Below, in pieces: positions 55,592 through 64,000 of a DNA stretch of 64,000 nucleotides. How positions within the stretch are numbered: the stretch's first letter is position 1; each line of letters opens with the position of its first letter. The notes beneath the pieces are model-generated. The model was given only the letters and a program-made list of their open reading frames with translations. It had not been told where the DNA came from and did not search any database. Where the stretch lies: positions 186,001 to 250,000 of the forward strand of contig NZ_CTDX01000013.1 in NCBI RefSeq assembly GCF_001375515.1, read 5' to 3'. The translations under genes and the position numbers were made by a program. The stretch is from Bacillus kwashiorkori. GTDB taxonomy: Bacteria; Bacillota; Bacilli; Bacillales; Caldibacillaceae.

Positions 55592-56656
55592 TCAATATGC
55601 ACCTCCATGTAAAAATTTCACACAAACTGGGTAAGGGACTTTCAAATTTGATTGTATAACGGAAAGTTTGCCAGATTCATTATTCCGTTTATATAAAACT
55701 AAATTACCGGATTGTTCATTAGAGCCGATGATGTATCGTTCTGTAGGATCTAAAGTAAAATCACGGGGCCAGTCGCCCTCCGACGAAACATGTTCCACTA
55801 ACTGAAGTTCCCCAGTTTGATCCTCCGCACGAAAAACGGTAATACTGTTATGTCCACGATTTGCCGCATAAACAAATTTCCCATCTTTCGTCATCTGGAT
55901 AGCAGACCCTTGACTATTGTCTGTGTAATCAGCTGGAATTGTAGCAATGTATTGTATTTCTGTAAACTGACCATTTCCATGATATTTTAACACGATAACC
56001 TCATTACTTAATTCTGTCATTACATAAGCGAATTTGCCATTCGGATGAAAAGTAATATGACGTGGTCCACTGCCTGGGCGAACCGCTAAAGAATGAGCTT
56101 CCGTTAAAACTCCATCTACAAGGTGATAAGTAATCACTTTATCAATTCCTAAATCTATAGCAACAATATATTGTTCATCAGGGGTATAGCCAGAAAAATG
56201 GGCATGGGGTTTTTCTTGTCTAATGGCATTCGGTCCTTTACCTACATGTTGAATATGTGATTTGGCAGGCAATATTGACCCATCTGGCTTCGTTTCATAA
56301 GTAGTTATCGTACCTGCATGATAATTAGCAGAAACAACTACACTATTTTTTGAATCTACACTTACATGACACGGAGATGGCCCTTCCACTAATTGTCTGT
56401 TTATCTCTGTTAAATGATAGTGATTTGGATTAATGGCATACGCTGCCACGCCACCAAAATTCTCGTCCTTTATAACAGAATATAAATAACGGTTATCTTG
56501 GCTTATAGTGACATATGTAGGATTACCTAGTTCGGCAACAAGTTGAATATCTTCCAACTGCTCTTTTTCCATATTCAAAGTAAACCGATAAATCCCTTTA
56601 CTATCTCCTTTCGTATATGTACCAATGTAACCAACATATTTGTTTTTCCATTCCAT
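55592..56656 (-). CDS. 6-phosphogluconolactonase-like beta-propeller lactonase
   Basis: The 354-residue protein starts at ATG 56656 behind AAAGGAG. It belongs to the seven-bladed beta-propeller lactonase family (YkgB/Pgl type). Typical segments are YVGYIGTYTKGDSKGIY, GPSPCHVSVDSKNS, HAHFSGYTPDEQYIVAIDLG, GSGPRHITFHPNGKFAYV and WPRDFTLDPTERYI. The probable reaction is hydrolysis of 6-phosphogluconolactone in the pentose phosphate pathway. Confidence 0.88.
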   Translation of the reverse strand: MEWKNKYVGYIGTYTKGDSKGIYRFTLNMEKEQLEDIQLVAELGNPTYVTISQDNRYLYSVIKDENFGGVAAYAINPNHYHLTEINRQLVEGPSPCHVSVDSKNSVVVSANYHAGTITTYETKPDGSILPAKSHIQHVGKGPNAIRQEKPHAHFSGYTPDEQYIVAIDLGIDKVITYHLVDGVLTEAHSLAVRPGSGPRHITFHPNGKFAYVMTELSNEVIVLKYHGNGQFTEIQYIATIPADYTDNSQGSAIQMTKDGKFVYAANRGHNSITVFRAEDQTGELQLVEHVSSEGDWPRDFTLDPTERYIIGSNEQSGNLVLYKRNNESGKLSVIQSNLKVPYPVCVKFLHGGAY

Positions 56657-56848
56657 AAATGATACTCCTTTCACTATATAAGATGCTTGGCATGGTGAAA
56701 CACTATCTCTATCATACCAGATACATGTTAAGCAAGTAACAAACTAACCTTTCATATAACCGCATCTTCGTGAACACAATAGAAATCTCCACTTTTATCG
56801 TTAAGCTATACCATTAGCACGATAAAGGGAATAGCTGGAAATCATCAT

Positions 56849-56888
56849 AAAAAAAGACTAAGCTAATGTTGGATTGCCTAGCCTTTTA
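56849..56888 (-). terminator. Terminator after the coiled-coil gene
   Basis: On the minus strand AAGGCTAGGC and GCTTAGTCTT pair imperfectly, followed by TTTTT. Confidence 0.6.
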
Positions 56889-56935
56889 TTACTTATGTTA
56901 TCCTAAAAACAATATTGTTTTCTGGGACCTGCATT

Positions 56936-57685
56936 TTATTTGTTCTTTTGCTCCATATCGCTCTTATGATTGAGTTGAAAAAAAGTCATCGGTTTGTCAT
57001 GTCCCGTCATAATTTTATAAATATACTTGGAAGTAATATTGTAACCTTCTTCAATTTTTCCAGCTAAAAAATTCGTTCTTTCATAAATGATCGATCGGAT
57101 ATTATTCATTTGCCTTAATAATTTATCTGTTAAAGCTTCTTGATTATCTAAACGGTCACGGATTTCCTTTTGCACCACTTCTTGTTTTTCTAATGTGTCT
57201 TGTAAATTAGTTTGCAACCCATTTAAACTTTCCAGTTGTTTTGTCATTTCCTCATTTTTCTCTTCATTTAGAGCTAGTCTTTCAATTAAATCAACGTACG
57301 CTTGCTTTAAACCATTCAACAACTTACGGACATCTTCCGTATGCTTCCCTTCTTCTATCTGTTTAAAAAGTTCATGGTTTTTCTGTTCTAATTCATTTAA
57401 CTTGCCAACCATTTGCCGTTGATATTCATCAAGATTATTTTGATTTTGTCTTACTTCCGATAACTTATTTTGAACTGCGAACCAACGATCATCTTCACGC
57501 GCTTCATAACCGTGCAAGTTTTCTATTAATAACTTCAATGTTGCTTCAAGCTTCTCATTTGCACTTTTTTGTTCGCGAAGATATTGCTCGATAAAATTAG
57601 CTTTATAAATTTTTTGGTTTTGATTATCATCTATCGCCTTATTTATATATATCCTTTCATTATTTTGATTCATATAAAGGCTCAT
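56936..57685 (-). CDS. Coiled-coil protein of unknown function
   Basis: The 249-residue protein follows GGGAGGAG. Nearly all of residues 30-200 is predicted coiled coil with heptad-like Leu/Gln/Glu patterns (KLNELEQKNHELFKQIEEG, LNGLQTNLQDTLEKQE). The last 45 residues differ in character (TNFLAGKIEEGYNITSKYIY, KIMTGHDKPMTFFQLNH) and may be the functional end. There is no signal or membrane segment. I do not recognise the family. Confidence 0.75.
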   Translation of the reverse strand: MSLYMNQNNERIYINKAIDDNQNQKIYKANFIEQYLREQKSANEKLEATLKLLIENLHGYEAREDDRWFAVQNKLSEVRQNQNNLDEYQRQMVGKLNELEQKNHELFKQIEEGKHTEDVRKLLNGLKQAYVDLIERLALNEEKNEEMTKQLESLNGLQTNLQDTLEKQEVVQKEIRDRLDNQEALTDKLLRQMNNIRSIIYERTNFLAGKIEEGYNITSKYIYKIMTGHDKPMTFFQLNHKSDMEQKNK

Positions 57686-57783
57686 TCTAGCTCCTCCCTT
57701 CTTTCACTTTACCTTATGTTATGCAGTAGCGATTTTTTTCGGGACATCGATGGATGGCATTTGAAAGATCACCTATAACATGA

Positions 57784-57821
57784 AAAAAGGTCAAACTAAA
57801 TTTTTATAAGTTTGACCTTTG
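57784..57821. terminator. Terminator after yclQ
   Basis: AAAGGTCAAACT and AGTTTGACCTTT form a perfect 12-bp stem between the siderophore operon and the coiled-coil gene region. Confidence 0.83.
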
Positions 57822-57842
57822 TTGAACATTATTTCAAGATAA

Positions 57843-58781
57843 TTATTTAATTGTATTTTCTATTTCTTTTACCATCTCACTAACAGAAATAAGGCCGCCT
57901 CCAGATAAATACCAGTAGTTAGCATCTAAATAAAAGACTTTCCCATTTTTAAATGCCTTCGTCTTTTTCGTTAAGTCATTCTCAACAAATTCTTTTGCAG
58001 CAGTCTCTCCACCAATTGCGGCAGTTCTATCGATAACAAATAAATACTCAGGATCTTTATCGACGATATATTCAAAGGATATACTTTGACCATGAGTGGA
58101 TACTTCAATGTTCGTGTCTACTGGTGCAAAACCTAACACATCGTGAATTAAACCGAATCGTGAGTTGGGTCCGTATGCACTAATCTTTCCTTCATTCGCT
58201 AAAATAATTAACGCATTTTTATTCGTTGCTGTTACTTTTTCTTTCACCGATTCAATTTGTTTATCAAGAGTTGCTAATTCATTCTTAACAAAATCCTCTT
58301 TACCAAAGATTTTTGCCACTGTTTGAACATTTTCTTTAAAGGATTCCATATAATTCGTATAATCTAAGTTAATGTATAAGGTTGGTCCAATTTTATCAAA
58401 CTCTTCGTAAAGTTCTGCTTGACGAGTTGATATAATGATTAAGTCTGGTCCAAGTTCCGCAATTTTTTCAAAATCTGGTTCTTTTAATGATCCGACATTC
58501 ATATACTTTTCAGCTTCATATTTATTTAAATAAGGTGGAATTGTTACTTTAGGTAGCGCGGTAATTTCAATCCCCATTTTATCTAGTGTATCTAACATTC
58601 CGAAGTCAAACACGACAATTTTTTGCGGATTTTTCTTTACTTTTGTTTCTCCTAGTTCATGATTAATCGTAATTGTATCTTCTGAATTATTAGCACCGCT
58701 AGAATTATCAGCGCCATTCCCACATGCAGCTAACATTATAATAAATAATAAAATAATTGATGATAGTGTAATTTTTCTCAT
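57843..58781 (-). CDS. yclQ: YclQ-like petrobactin-type siderophore-binding lipoprotein
   Basis: This is the surface lipoprotein that captures ferric siderophore for the YclNOP importer. The start at ATG 58781 gives 312 residues; the upstream ATG at 58793 coincides with the ribosome site GGAGGATG. The lipobox is MLAACGNG. Segments VVFDFGMLDTLDKMG, NVGSLKEPDFEKIAELGPDL and WYLSGGGLISVSEM match B. subtilis YclQ well. It is last in the four-gene operon. Confidence 0.92.
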   Translation of the reverse strand: MRKITLSSIILLFIIMLAACGNGADNSSGANNSEDTITINHELGETKVKKNPQKIVVFDFGMLDTLDKMGIEITALPKVTIPPYLNKYEAEKYMNVGSLKEPDFEKIAELGPDLIIISTRQAELYEEFDKIGPTLYINLDYTNYMESFKENVQTVAKIFGKEDFVKNELATLDKQIESVKEKVTATNKNALIILANEGKISAYGPNSRFGLIHDVLGFAPVDTNIEVSTHGQSISFEYIVDKDPEYLFVIDRTAAIGGETAAKEFVENDLTKKTKAFKNGKVFYLDANYWYLSGGGLISVSEMVKEIENTIK

Positions 58782-58807
58782 CTTAAGATCCATCCTCCAA
58801 TATTTTT

Positions 58808-59566
58808 TTATGAGAAATAAACACAGATACGGCAGTTTTCTACGTTTTTAATAGCTATATCCATATCATATATATCACGTAAAACTTGACGATTAATCAC
58901 TTCTTCTGTTGTACCTTCTTTAACAATTTTCCCATCTTTTAAAGCAACAATATAATCTGAATATACGGAAGCAAAATTTATATCATGAATAACTAAAATA
59001 ATCGTTTTACCACGTTCATCCACAAGTTTTCTTAACGTCTTCATAATTTGGACAGAATGTTTCATATCCAAATTATTTAACGGTTCATCAAGTAAAATGT
59101 ATTCAGTGTCTTGGGCGATAACCATCGCAATGTAAGCTCGCTGTCTCTGTCCACCACTTAACTCATTCAAATATTGATGTTGGATATCCTCCAACCCCAT
59201 ATATGTGATTGCCTCATCCACAAATTGCCAATCTTCACTTGATAGTCTTCCTTGTGAATATGGAAATCTTCCGAAAGAAACGAGTTCACGCACCGTAAGT
59301 CTTAAATTAATATGGTTAGATTGTTTTAATATTGAAATTTTCTTAGCTAATTCTCGGCTTTTTCCTTTATGAATATCCTTGCCTTCTAGGAGGATTTCGC
59401 CTTCATCTTTGAATATAAGCCGGCTGATCATGGATAATAACGTACTTTTCCCAGCCCCATTTGGTCCGATAAAAGAAGTAATTTTTCCTTTTTCAATTTT
59501 GACTGACACATCTTGGACGACAGGCTTCATCCCATATCGTTTCGTCACATTAATTATGTCTACCAT
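58808..59566 (-). CDS. yclP: YclP-like siderophore ABC ATPase
   Basis: The 252-residue ATPase powers ferric siderophore import. Walker A is GPNGAGKSTL, the signature is LSGGQRQRAYIAMV, Walker B is YILLDEPLNNLDM and the switch is VIHDINFAS. The start overlaps the end of yclO by 7 bases. Confidence 0.92.
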   Translation of the reverse strand: MVDIINVTKRYGMKPVVQDVSVKIEKGKITSFIGPNGAGKSTLLSMISRLIFKDEGEILLEGKDIHKGKSRELAKKISILKQSNHINLRLTVRELVSFGRFPYSQGRLSSEDWQFVDEAITYMGLEDIQHQYLNELSGGQRQRAYIAMVIAQDTEYILLDEPLNNLDMKHSVQIMKTLRKLVDERGKTIILVIHDINFASVYSDYIVALKDGKIVKEGTTEEVINRQVLRDIYDMDIAIKNVENCRICVYFS

Positions 59567-60510
59567 GATTTATTCTCCTTTAACAAAAGATATATAAAGT
59601 AAATGCCACCTAGAAAATTAATAATGACACTTAATGTCGTGGAAAATGTAAAGACTCGCTCTACTAATAATTGACCGCCAACTAAAGCGATAACACTGAT
59701 TAATATCGATCCGATAATTAAATAATGATGTTTGTACGTTTTTAAAAACTCATATGTTAAATTAGCAACTAACAATCCTAAGAAAGTTATTGGGCCAACT
59801 AGGGCGGTTGCTATCGAAATTAATATCGCTACTACAATTAATAAACGTTTGACAACATAATCAAAGTCAACACCTAAATTGATTGCTGTATCTCTTCCTA
59901 AAGATAAAACATCTAAATATTTCATATATCTAAAAAAGTATAGGGAAACTAGCACTAACAAAATTACCGCCAAAACTAAAACATCTGTATTAATATTGTT
60001 AAATGATGCAAACATCCGGTCTTGCACAATTTGGAATTCATTCGGATCAATTAAAACTTGCATAAATGTGGAAAAACTCTCAAAAAATGTTCCAATGATA
60101 AAGCCAATTAATAATAGAAAATATATATTTTGATCATTTCGCCTAAACAATAATTTAAATAATAGGAAAGCAAAGAAAACCATGATAAGCACAATTAATA
60201 GGAATTGCACATTACGATCTGTCGTTGTAAGCGTTTTAGAGCCGAACAGAAAAATAATAACGGTATTTATTAGTAAATATAGAGAATCCAAGCCTAAAAT
60301 ACTTGGCGTCAATATTCGATTCTGTGTAATGGTTTGAAAGACGATTGTTGAAAAAGCAATGGCTGCGCCAGTAACGACGATTGCAGAGACTTTCAAAGCT
60401 CTTCGTGTTAGTATATATTCCCAACTGCCTGTTAACCCCGTGAAAAGAAAGAGAAAGATAAGTATGAAAGCCAATGCTGCGAGTATCCATGTCTTCACTT
60501 TATGATTCAT
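59560..60510 (-). CDS. yclO: YclO-like siderophore ABC permease
   Basis: The 316-residue FecCD-type permease has about eight or nine membrane segments. It pairs with YclN to form the channel. Typical is VGPITFLGLLVANLTYEF near the cytoplasmic coupling loop. AGGAGAAGGAC precedes the ATG, which overlaps the yclN stop. Confidence 0.91.
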   Translation of the reverse strand: MNHKVKTWILAALAFILIFLFLFTGLTGSWEYILTRRALKVSAIVVTGAAIAFSTIVFQTITQNRILTPSILGLDSLYLLINTVIIFLFGSKTLTTTDRNVQFLLIVLIMVFFAFLLFKLLFRRNDQNIYFLLLIGFIIGTFFESFSTFMQVLIDPNEFQIVQDRMFASFNNINTDVLVLAVILLVLVSLYFFRYMKYLDVLSLGRDTAINLGVDFDYVVKRLLIVVAILISIATALVGPITFLGLLVANLTYEFLKTYKHHYLIIGSILISVIALVGGQLLVERVFTFSTTLSVIINFLGGIYFIYLLLKENKSW

Positions 60511-61459
60511 TTGTCCTTCTCCTCAAAAGTAAGTAAATAAAAATGCCACTACCAATTACACCGACAGTTAAATTAATTGGGATTTCATACGGGTATATAA
60601 TAATTCTTCCGAGAATGTCACAGGCTAACACGAAAGTTGCTCCTAATATTGCTGTATGTGAAAGACTTTTTTTCAAATGATCTCCTTGAAAAATTGAAAC
60701 AATGTTTGGGATAATTAACCCTAAAAATGGTATCATCCCGACCGTTAATACAACGGAAGATGTAATGAGTGCTACAATGGTTAAACCGATATTCACGATT
60801 TGTCGGTAGTTTAACCCAAGATTTTTTGAAAAATCCTCTCCCATTCCGGCAATCGTAAATTTGTTCGCAAACACATAAGCGATGATTAGAAGTGGTATGC
60901 TTATGTAAATTAATTCATAGCGTCCCTTCATAATTAGTGAAAAATCCCCGATTAACCAAGAAGAAATATTTTGAATTAAATCATTCCGATAAGCAAAAAA
61001 GGTTGCAATGGAACTAACAATATTCCCTAACATGAGACCAACTAATGGGATAAACACTGCGTCTTTAAACTTAATTCTTTCTAATATTTGCATGAAAAGA
61101 AAAGTGCCTAGCAATGCAAAGATAAAAGCAATCAACATTTTTACAATAGATCCAGAGTTGGCAAACAACATTAATGAAACTAAAATACCAAGTCGAGCAA
61201 AATCCATCGTTCCAGCAGTAGTTGGTGAAACAAATTTATTCCTGCTTAATTGTTGCATAATGAGACCCGCAATACTCATACTAGCCCCAGCTATCAAAAT
61301 GCTGATTAATCTTGGGAGTCTACTAATCAATAAAATTTGTACTTCATCATCATTAAAACGTAGTAAGTCTAATGGCGATATATTAACTACACCAATAAAT
61401 AATGATCCGACTGATAAAATTATTAAGATTAGCAACAAATATCTTCTTTTCATGGCCAT
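60500..61459 (-). CDS. yclN: YclN-like siderophore ABC permease
   Basis: The FecCD-type permease has about 319 residues from the preferred ATG at 61459 (MAMKRRYLLLI). An in-frame ATG at 61501 would add 14 hydrophilic residues without a ribosome site. Typical motifs are LPRLISILIAGASMSIAGLI and MIPFLGLIIPNIV. It is the first gene of the operon, downstream of two Fur boxes. Confidence 0.9.
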   Translation of the reverse strand: MAMKRRYLLLILIILSVGSLFIGVVNISPLDLLRFNDDEVQILLISRLPRLISILIAGASMSIAGLIMQQLSRNKFVSPTTAGTMDFARLGILVSLMLFANSGSIVKMLIAFIFALLGTFLFMQILERIKFKDAVFIPLVGLMLGNIVSSIATFFAYRNDLIQNISSWLIGDFSLIMKGRYELIYISIPLLIIAYVFANKFTIAGMGEDFSKNLGLNYRQIVNIGLTIVALITSSVVLTVGMIPFLGLIIPNIVSIFQGDHLKKSLSHTAILGATFVLACDILGRIIIYPYEIPINLTVGVIGSGIFIYLLLRRRTNES

Positions 61460-61573
61460 GACGTCACTTTCTTTACGATGTTTTTTATTTCCGTTATTCA
61501 TGATGTAAATAGTGTAACTAGAAAGAAACTACAGATTAATCACTCTAATGATATGCATGCAATTGAGTAAAAA

Positions 61574-61616
61574 TGATAATCATTATCAATTACAATCTTA
61601 CTGATAATCATTCTCA
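61574..61616 (-). promoter_or_regulatory. Two Fur boxes controlling yclNOPQ
   Basis: TGATAATCATTATCA (61574-61588) is a perfect 7-1-7 Fur inverted repeat. TGATAATCATTCTCA (61602-61616) differs by one base. Both precede yclN, so the operon should be derepressed by iron starvation. Confidence 0.88.
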
Positions 61617-61761
61617 TTGTCAATAGTAAAGTAGTTATTTTATGAAAAGTTATTTATTAGGCAAATAATAATTTGAATATAACTATTATGAATTTTAAAT
61701 TATTATGTGATAAGTTTAACATATAACTATGTTAAAGATTGGTGTTGATTTAACAACCAAC

Positions 61762-61806
61762 AAAAAAAGTTACTTACCTCTTATTATTGGTTAAGTAACT
61801 TTTTTG
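61762..61806 (-). terminator. Terminator after the HAD phosphatase gene
   Basis: AAAAAGTTACTTA and TAAGTAACTTTTT form a 13-bp stem with T-runs in both directions. Confidence 0.8.
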
Positions 61807-61862
61807 TTTTCTTGAAATTTTCACTAAATGAATAGTTAATAGATAAATACATTCAAGTACAC

Positions 61863-62501
61863 TTACAGATTAGTCAAAGTTATATCCGTAAACTCTTGAT
61901 ACACCTCTATATGTTTGGGGAAGTTTGTGTATTTTGTCACATTATTAGGAACAGCAATACACCGCAAATTTGCCCGTGTAGCAGCCATCGACCCATTATA
62001 GGAATCCTCCATTACCACTATCTCAGACGGGTGCAATTTAAGTGCCTCTATTGTTTTAAAATACAATTCGGGATTTGGTTTAACTTCATGAACATCATCC
62101 CTTGTTTTGATGATTGGAAAATAATTGGTTAAATTAAATTTATGCAAGTAATGAAGTACCCATTGTTTCGTAGAACTAGATGCAATGGCTAGTTTGTATC
62201 CAGCTTTATGTGCGTCGTTAATTAAATTTACTACACCTTTTCTAACGACAAGTGACTCCGAGTGGTCAGAAAATAACGAATGTAATTCAATTAAACATTC
62301 ATCCATATTTAATTCTTCACCTAAATCCGTTCCAATCAGCTTAAATAGAAATTCTCCATCAGAACCAATTCCTTTTGAAAATGTTTCTATTGGCAACTGA
62401 TAATTGTACTTTTTCTTGAAGTACTCATAATAGACTTCAAACCATAAAGACTCTGTGTCTACTATTGTACCGTCGAAGTCAAAAATTAGCGCTTTCAACA
62501 A
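61863..62501 (-). CDS. HAD-IA phosphatase, beta-phosphoglucomutase-like (YhcW-like)
   Basis: The protein has 212 residues from TTG 62501, chosen because AAAGGTTGTG precedes it and the HAD fold begins directly after. The catalytic motif I is IFDFDGTIVDTE. Motif II is LAIASSSTKQW, followed by EVKPNPELYF and MEDSYNGSMAATRA. All key residues are present. Relatives act on sugar phosphates or phosphoglycolate; the substrate is undetermined. Confidence 0.87.
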   Translation of the reverse strand: MLKALIFDFDGTIVDTESLWFEVYYEYFKKKYNYQLPIETFSKGIGSDGEFLFKLIGTDLGEELNMDECLIELHSLFSDHSESLVVRKGVVNLINDAHKAGYKLAIASSSTKQWVLHYLHKFNLTNYFPIIKTRDDVHEVKPNPELYFKTIEALKLHPSEIVVMEDSYNGSMAATRANLRCIAVPNNVTKYTNFPKHIEVYQEFTDITLTNL

Positions 62502-62669
62502 ATTGTCACAACCTTTATTATTTATTCCTTCCTTCATTATAATGGATGATGAATAAAAATAATAGAGGGAAAAGCTAGTACGCTCTTTATTACATACTAT
62601 ACAGAGCGACTTCTACTAGTAGAGGTGACAATATGTTCTATATAGAGGAAGAATTTTTGTCAAACAACT

Positions 62670-62707
62670 ACCGATCGGTGGAAATTATTTCATCTCCACC
62701 GATTGGT
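62670..62707. terminator. Hairpin after the dihydrolipoamide-dehydrogenase-like gene
   Basis: ACCGATCGGTGGA and TCCACCGATTGGT form a strong stem with one mismatch just past the stop codon. The T-run on the minus strand is weak. Confidence 0.65.
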
Positions 62708-62716
62708 GAAAAAAAC

Positions 62717-64000
62717 TTAGCTTTTCACGTTAACTGGAGCTTGATGGATTGCCCAATTCGATAAGTCCTCAGCCGCTTCTAATATTCCTTCATTTAATGA
62801 TGGATGAGGATAGAGAGGAAATAAGAAATCTTCCTTTCTTGCAACCATTTCCAAACCTAATACTCCTGTTGTAATTAGTTCGACCGCATTTGCACCGATA
62901 ATATGGACACCAAGAATTCTTTCCGTCTTCCGATCTTCGATAATTTTAATAAAGCCTTCACGCTTGCCGATAATAGTCGCAAATCCATTTGCTGCTAGGG
63001 AAAACTTACCAATATTAACAGCATAACCGTAGTTTGTTGATTCTTCTTCATTCAATCCTACATAGGCAATTGGCGGATTTGTATGGATGACTTTCGGAAT
63101 ATTCGTTTCATCCCATTCGGTCGGTATTCCACAAATTTTTTCGGCAACAACTTTACCTTGCTTTATAGCTTTTACCGCTAATTGATCACCACCAGTCACA
63201 TCGCCAATGGCGTATATGTTTTCCACGGAAGTATTACAGTTATTTGTTACATCAATCCAGCCCATTTCATTTATACGGACCCCTATCCTTTCTAATCCAA
63301 GATCCTCTACATTGCCAATAGGAATGGATTGAACATACAGATGGGTCCCTTCAATTAATTGACTCTCACCTTGTTGTGTTTCCACTATTAAAGCTACACT
63401 AGAAGCAGTTATATCATAACTATTAATGGCGTTCACCTTTACAACATTGATTTTCGCTTTCTTAAGCTGTTTCCTTAGTTCTTCTTTTATTGATGAATCT
63501 AAATAGGAAAAGCTTTCCTCGTTTTTTTCGATGAGTGTTACTTTTGAACCGAGAGAACGGTAGGAAAATGCTGCTTCAAGGGCAATATAATCTGTTCCAT
63601 AAACAATCAAATGTTCAGGAAAACTTTGTAAATTGTATATTGTTCGCTGGTTAACAATCATTTGACCATCTAACGGAATTCCTTCATAAGGTTGATAACT
63701 TGCACCTGTAGCAATGATTGCCGATTGAAAGGTAAAAGTCGGAAAGCTATCTTCCTGTTCGACACCAATTCGATTTTTATCTAAAAAAATTGCCTTACCT
63801 TGAATAATATCAATTTTATTCGCTTTACAAAGGGAGTCTACCCCTTTTCGAAGCTGAGTTACTACTTTATTTTTATACTTATCCAAATCATGAAAAGAAA
63901 ACTGATAGGACTCTGCCTTTAGCCCTAGTTTGCTAGTAGTTGTTATTTCCTCTTTTGTTTTTGCGACATGAGCAAATAATTTAGAAGGAATACAGCCTTC
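62717..64000 (-). CDS. Dihydrolipoamide-dehydrogenase-like flavoprotein (5' end off window)
   Basis: This pyridine nucleotide-disulfide oxidoreductase would reoxidise dihydrolipoyl groups of a 2-oxoacid dehydrogenase, or act on a related disulfide. The frame is open from the right edge of the window, giving 427 residues. The second redox cysteine is seen in EGCIPSKLF at the edge; the FAD-binding start and the first Cys lie outside. The NAD domain (IVYGTDYIALEAAFSYRSLG), the second FAD motif (NIYAIGDVTGGDQLAVKA) and the C-terminal active-site segment follow. That segment reads YPHPSLNEGI where HPHPT-x-SE is usual, so the catalytic His is kept but its surroundings differ. Confidence 0.86.
   Translation of the reverse strand, partial: EGCIPSKLFAHVAKTKEEITTTSKLGLKAESYQFSFHDLDKYKNKVVTQLRKGVDSLCKANKIDIIQGKAIFLDKNRIGVEQEDSFPTFTFQSAIIATGASYQPYEGIPLDGQMIVNQRTIYNLQSFPEHLIVYGTDYIALEAAFSYRSLGSKVTLIEKNEESFSYLDSSIKEELRKQLKKAKINVVKVNAINSYDITASSVALIVETQQGESQLIEGTHLYVQSIPIGNVEDLGLERIGVRINEMGWIDVTNNCNTSVENIYAIGDVTGGDQLAVKAIKQGKVVAEKICGIPTEWDETNIPKVIHTNPPIAYVGLNEEESTNYGYAVNIGKFSLAANGFATIIGKREGFIKIIEDRKTERILGVHIIGANAVELITTGVLGLEMVARKEDFLFPLYPHPSLNEGILEAAEDLSNWAIHQAPVNVKS

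Noticed and set aside
61574..61616. Siderophore operon as a possible acquired island
   Set aside because: Gene order yclN-O-P-Q, Fur boxes and codon character look like ordinary Bacillaceae backbone, and no mobile element adjoins.

Overview
The window reads as the chromosome of an AT-rich, endospore-forming Bacillaceae species. It carries spore-specific genes (an alpha/beta small acid-soluble spore protein, spoVR and four YheC/YheD-type ATP-grasp genes). It also has a gene order resembling that of Bacillus subtilis and relatives (yhaMNO, yhaPQ, yhzD, yhaX, yheAB, yheCD; yhdB next to spoVR; yhcT and yhcU; yclNOPQ). No rRNA, tRNA, CRISPR array or phage structural gene was seen.

Positions 1-16179 are accessory DNA. 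I interpret them as one large Tn554-like (tyrosine-recombinase) transposon whose far end lies left of the window. Its right end interrupts the host gene for the YhaM 3'-5' exoribonuclease inside the codons of the conserved SHHG motif, leaving a truncated yhaM at 16096-16926. The recombination module occupies 8783-16030: three large tyrosine-recombinase-like proteins (466 aa or slightly less, 1126 aa and about 604 aa) followed by a coiled-coil accessory protein. Facing this module is a complete, divergent YhaM-like gene (7509-8738). The element therefore breaks a YhaM gene and brings another. To the left are an IS21-family insertion sequence (about 4950-7281) and a cadmium/zinc resistance region. 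That region holds cadA with three tandem metal-binding domains, cadC, a dead cadD and a second cadC-cadD pair. The second pair lies inside a 1540-bp transposase-free cassette (3180-4719). It has inverted ends built of 22-bp subrepeats and a 5-bp target duplication (TTGTT). Removing the cassette in silico restores the start of the dead cadD exactly.

Positions 16986-35691 are host backbone. They hold yhaO-yhaN (SbcCD-like nuclease pair), the yhaQ-yhaP ABC exporter, yhzD, a HAD-family protein lacking the usual nucleophile, yheA, yheB, four tandem YheC/D ATP-grasp genes, a CstR-type persulfide sensor, a PucR-type regulator next to an MsmX/UgpC-type sugar ATPase with two cre-like sites, a zinc-ribbon protein and a spore protein gene.

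Positions 35741-56656 hold a PAS histidine kinase, cardiolipin synthase, two MFS transporters, a nosD-nosL-nosY-nosF operon with no nosZ in view, a NarL-type response regulator, a decayed membrane-protein gene, spoVR, yhdB, a bdbC plus thioredoxin pair, yhcU, yhcT, an aldo/keto reductase, topoisomerase III and a lactonase. Positions 56936-64000 hold an unrecognised coiled-coil protein, the Fur-box-preceded yclNOPQ siderophore (petrobactin-type) importer, a HAD phosphatase and a dihydrolipoamide-dehydrogenase-like flavoprotein that runs off the right edge.
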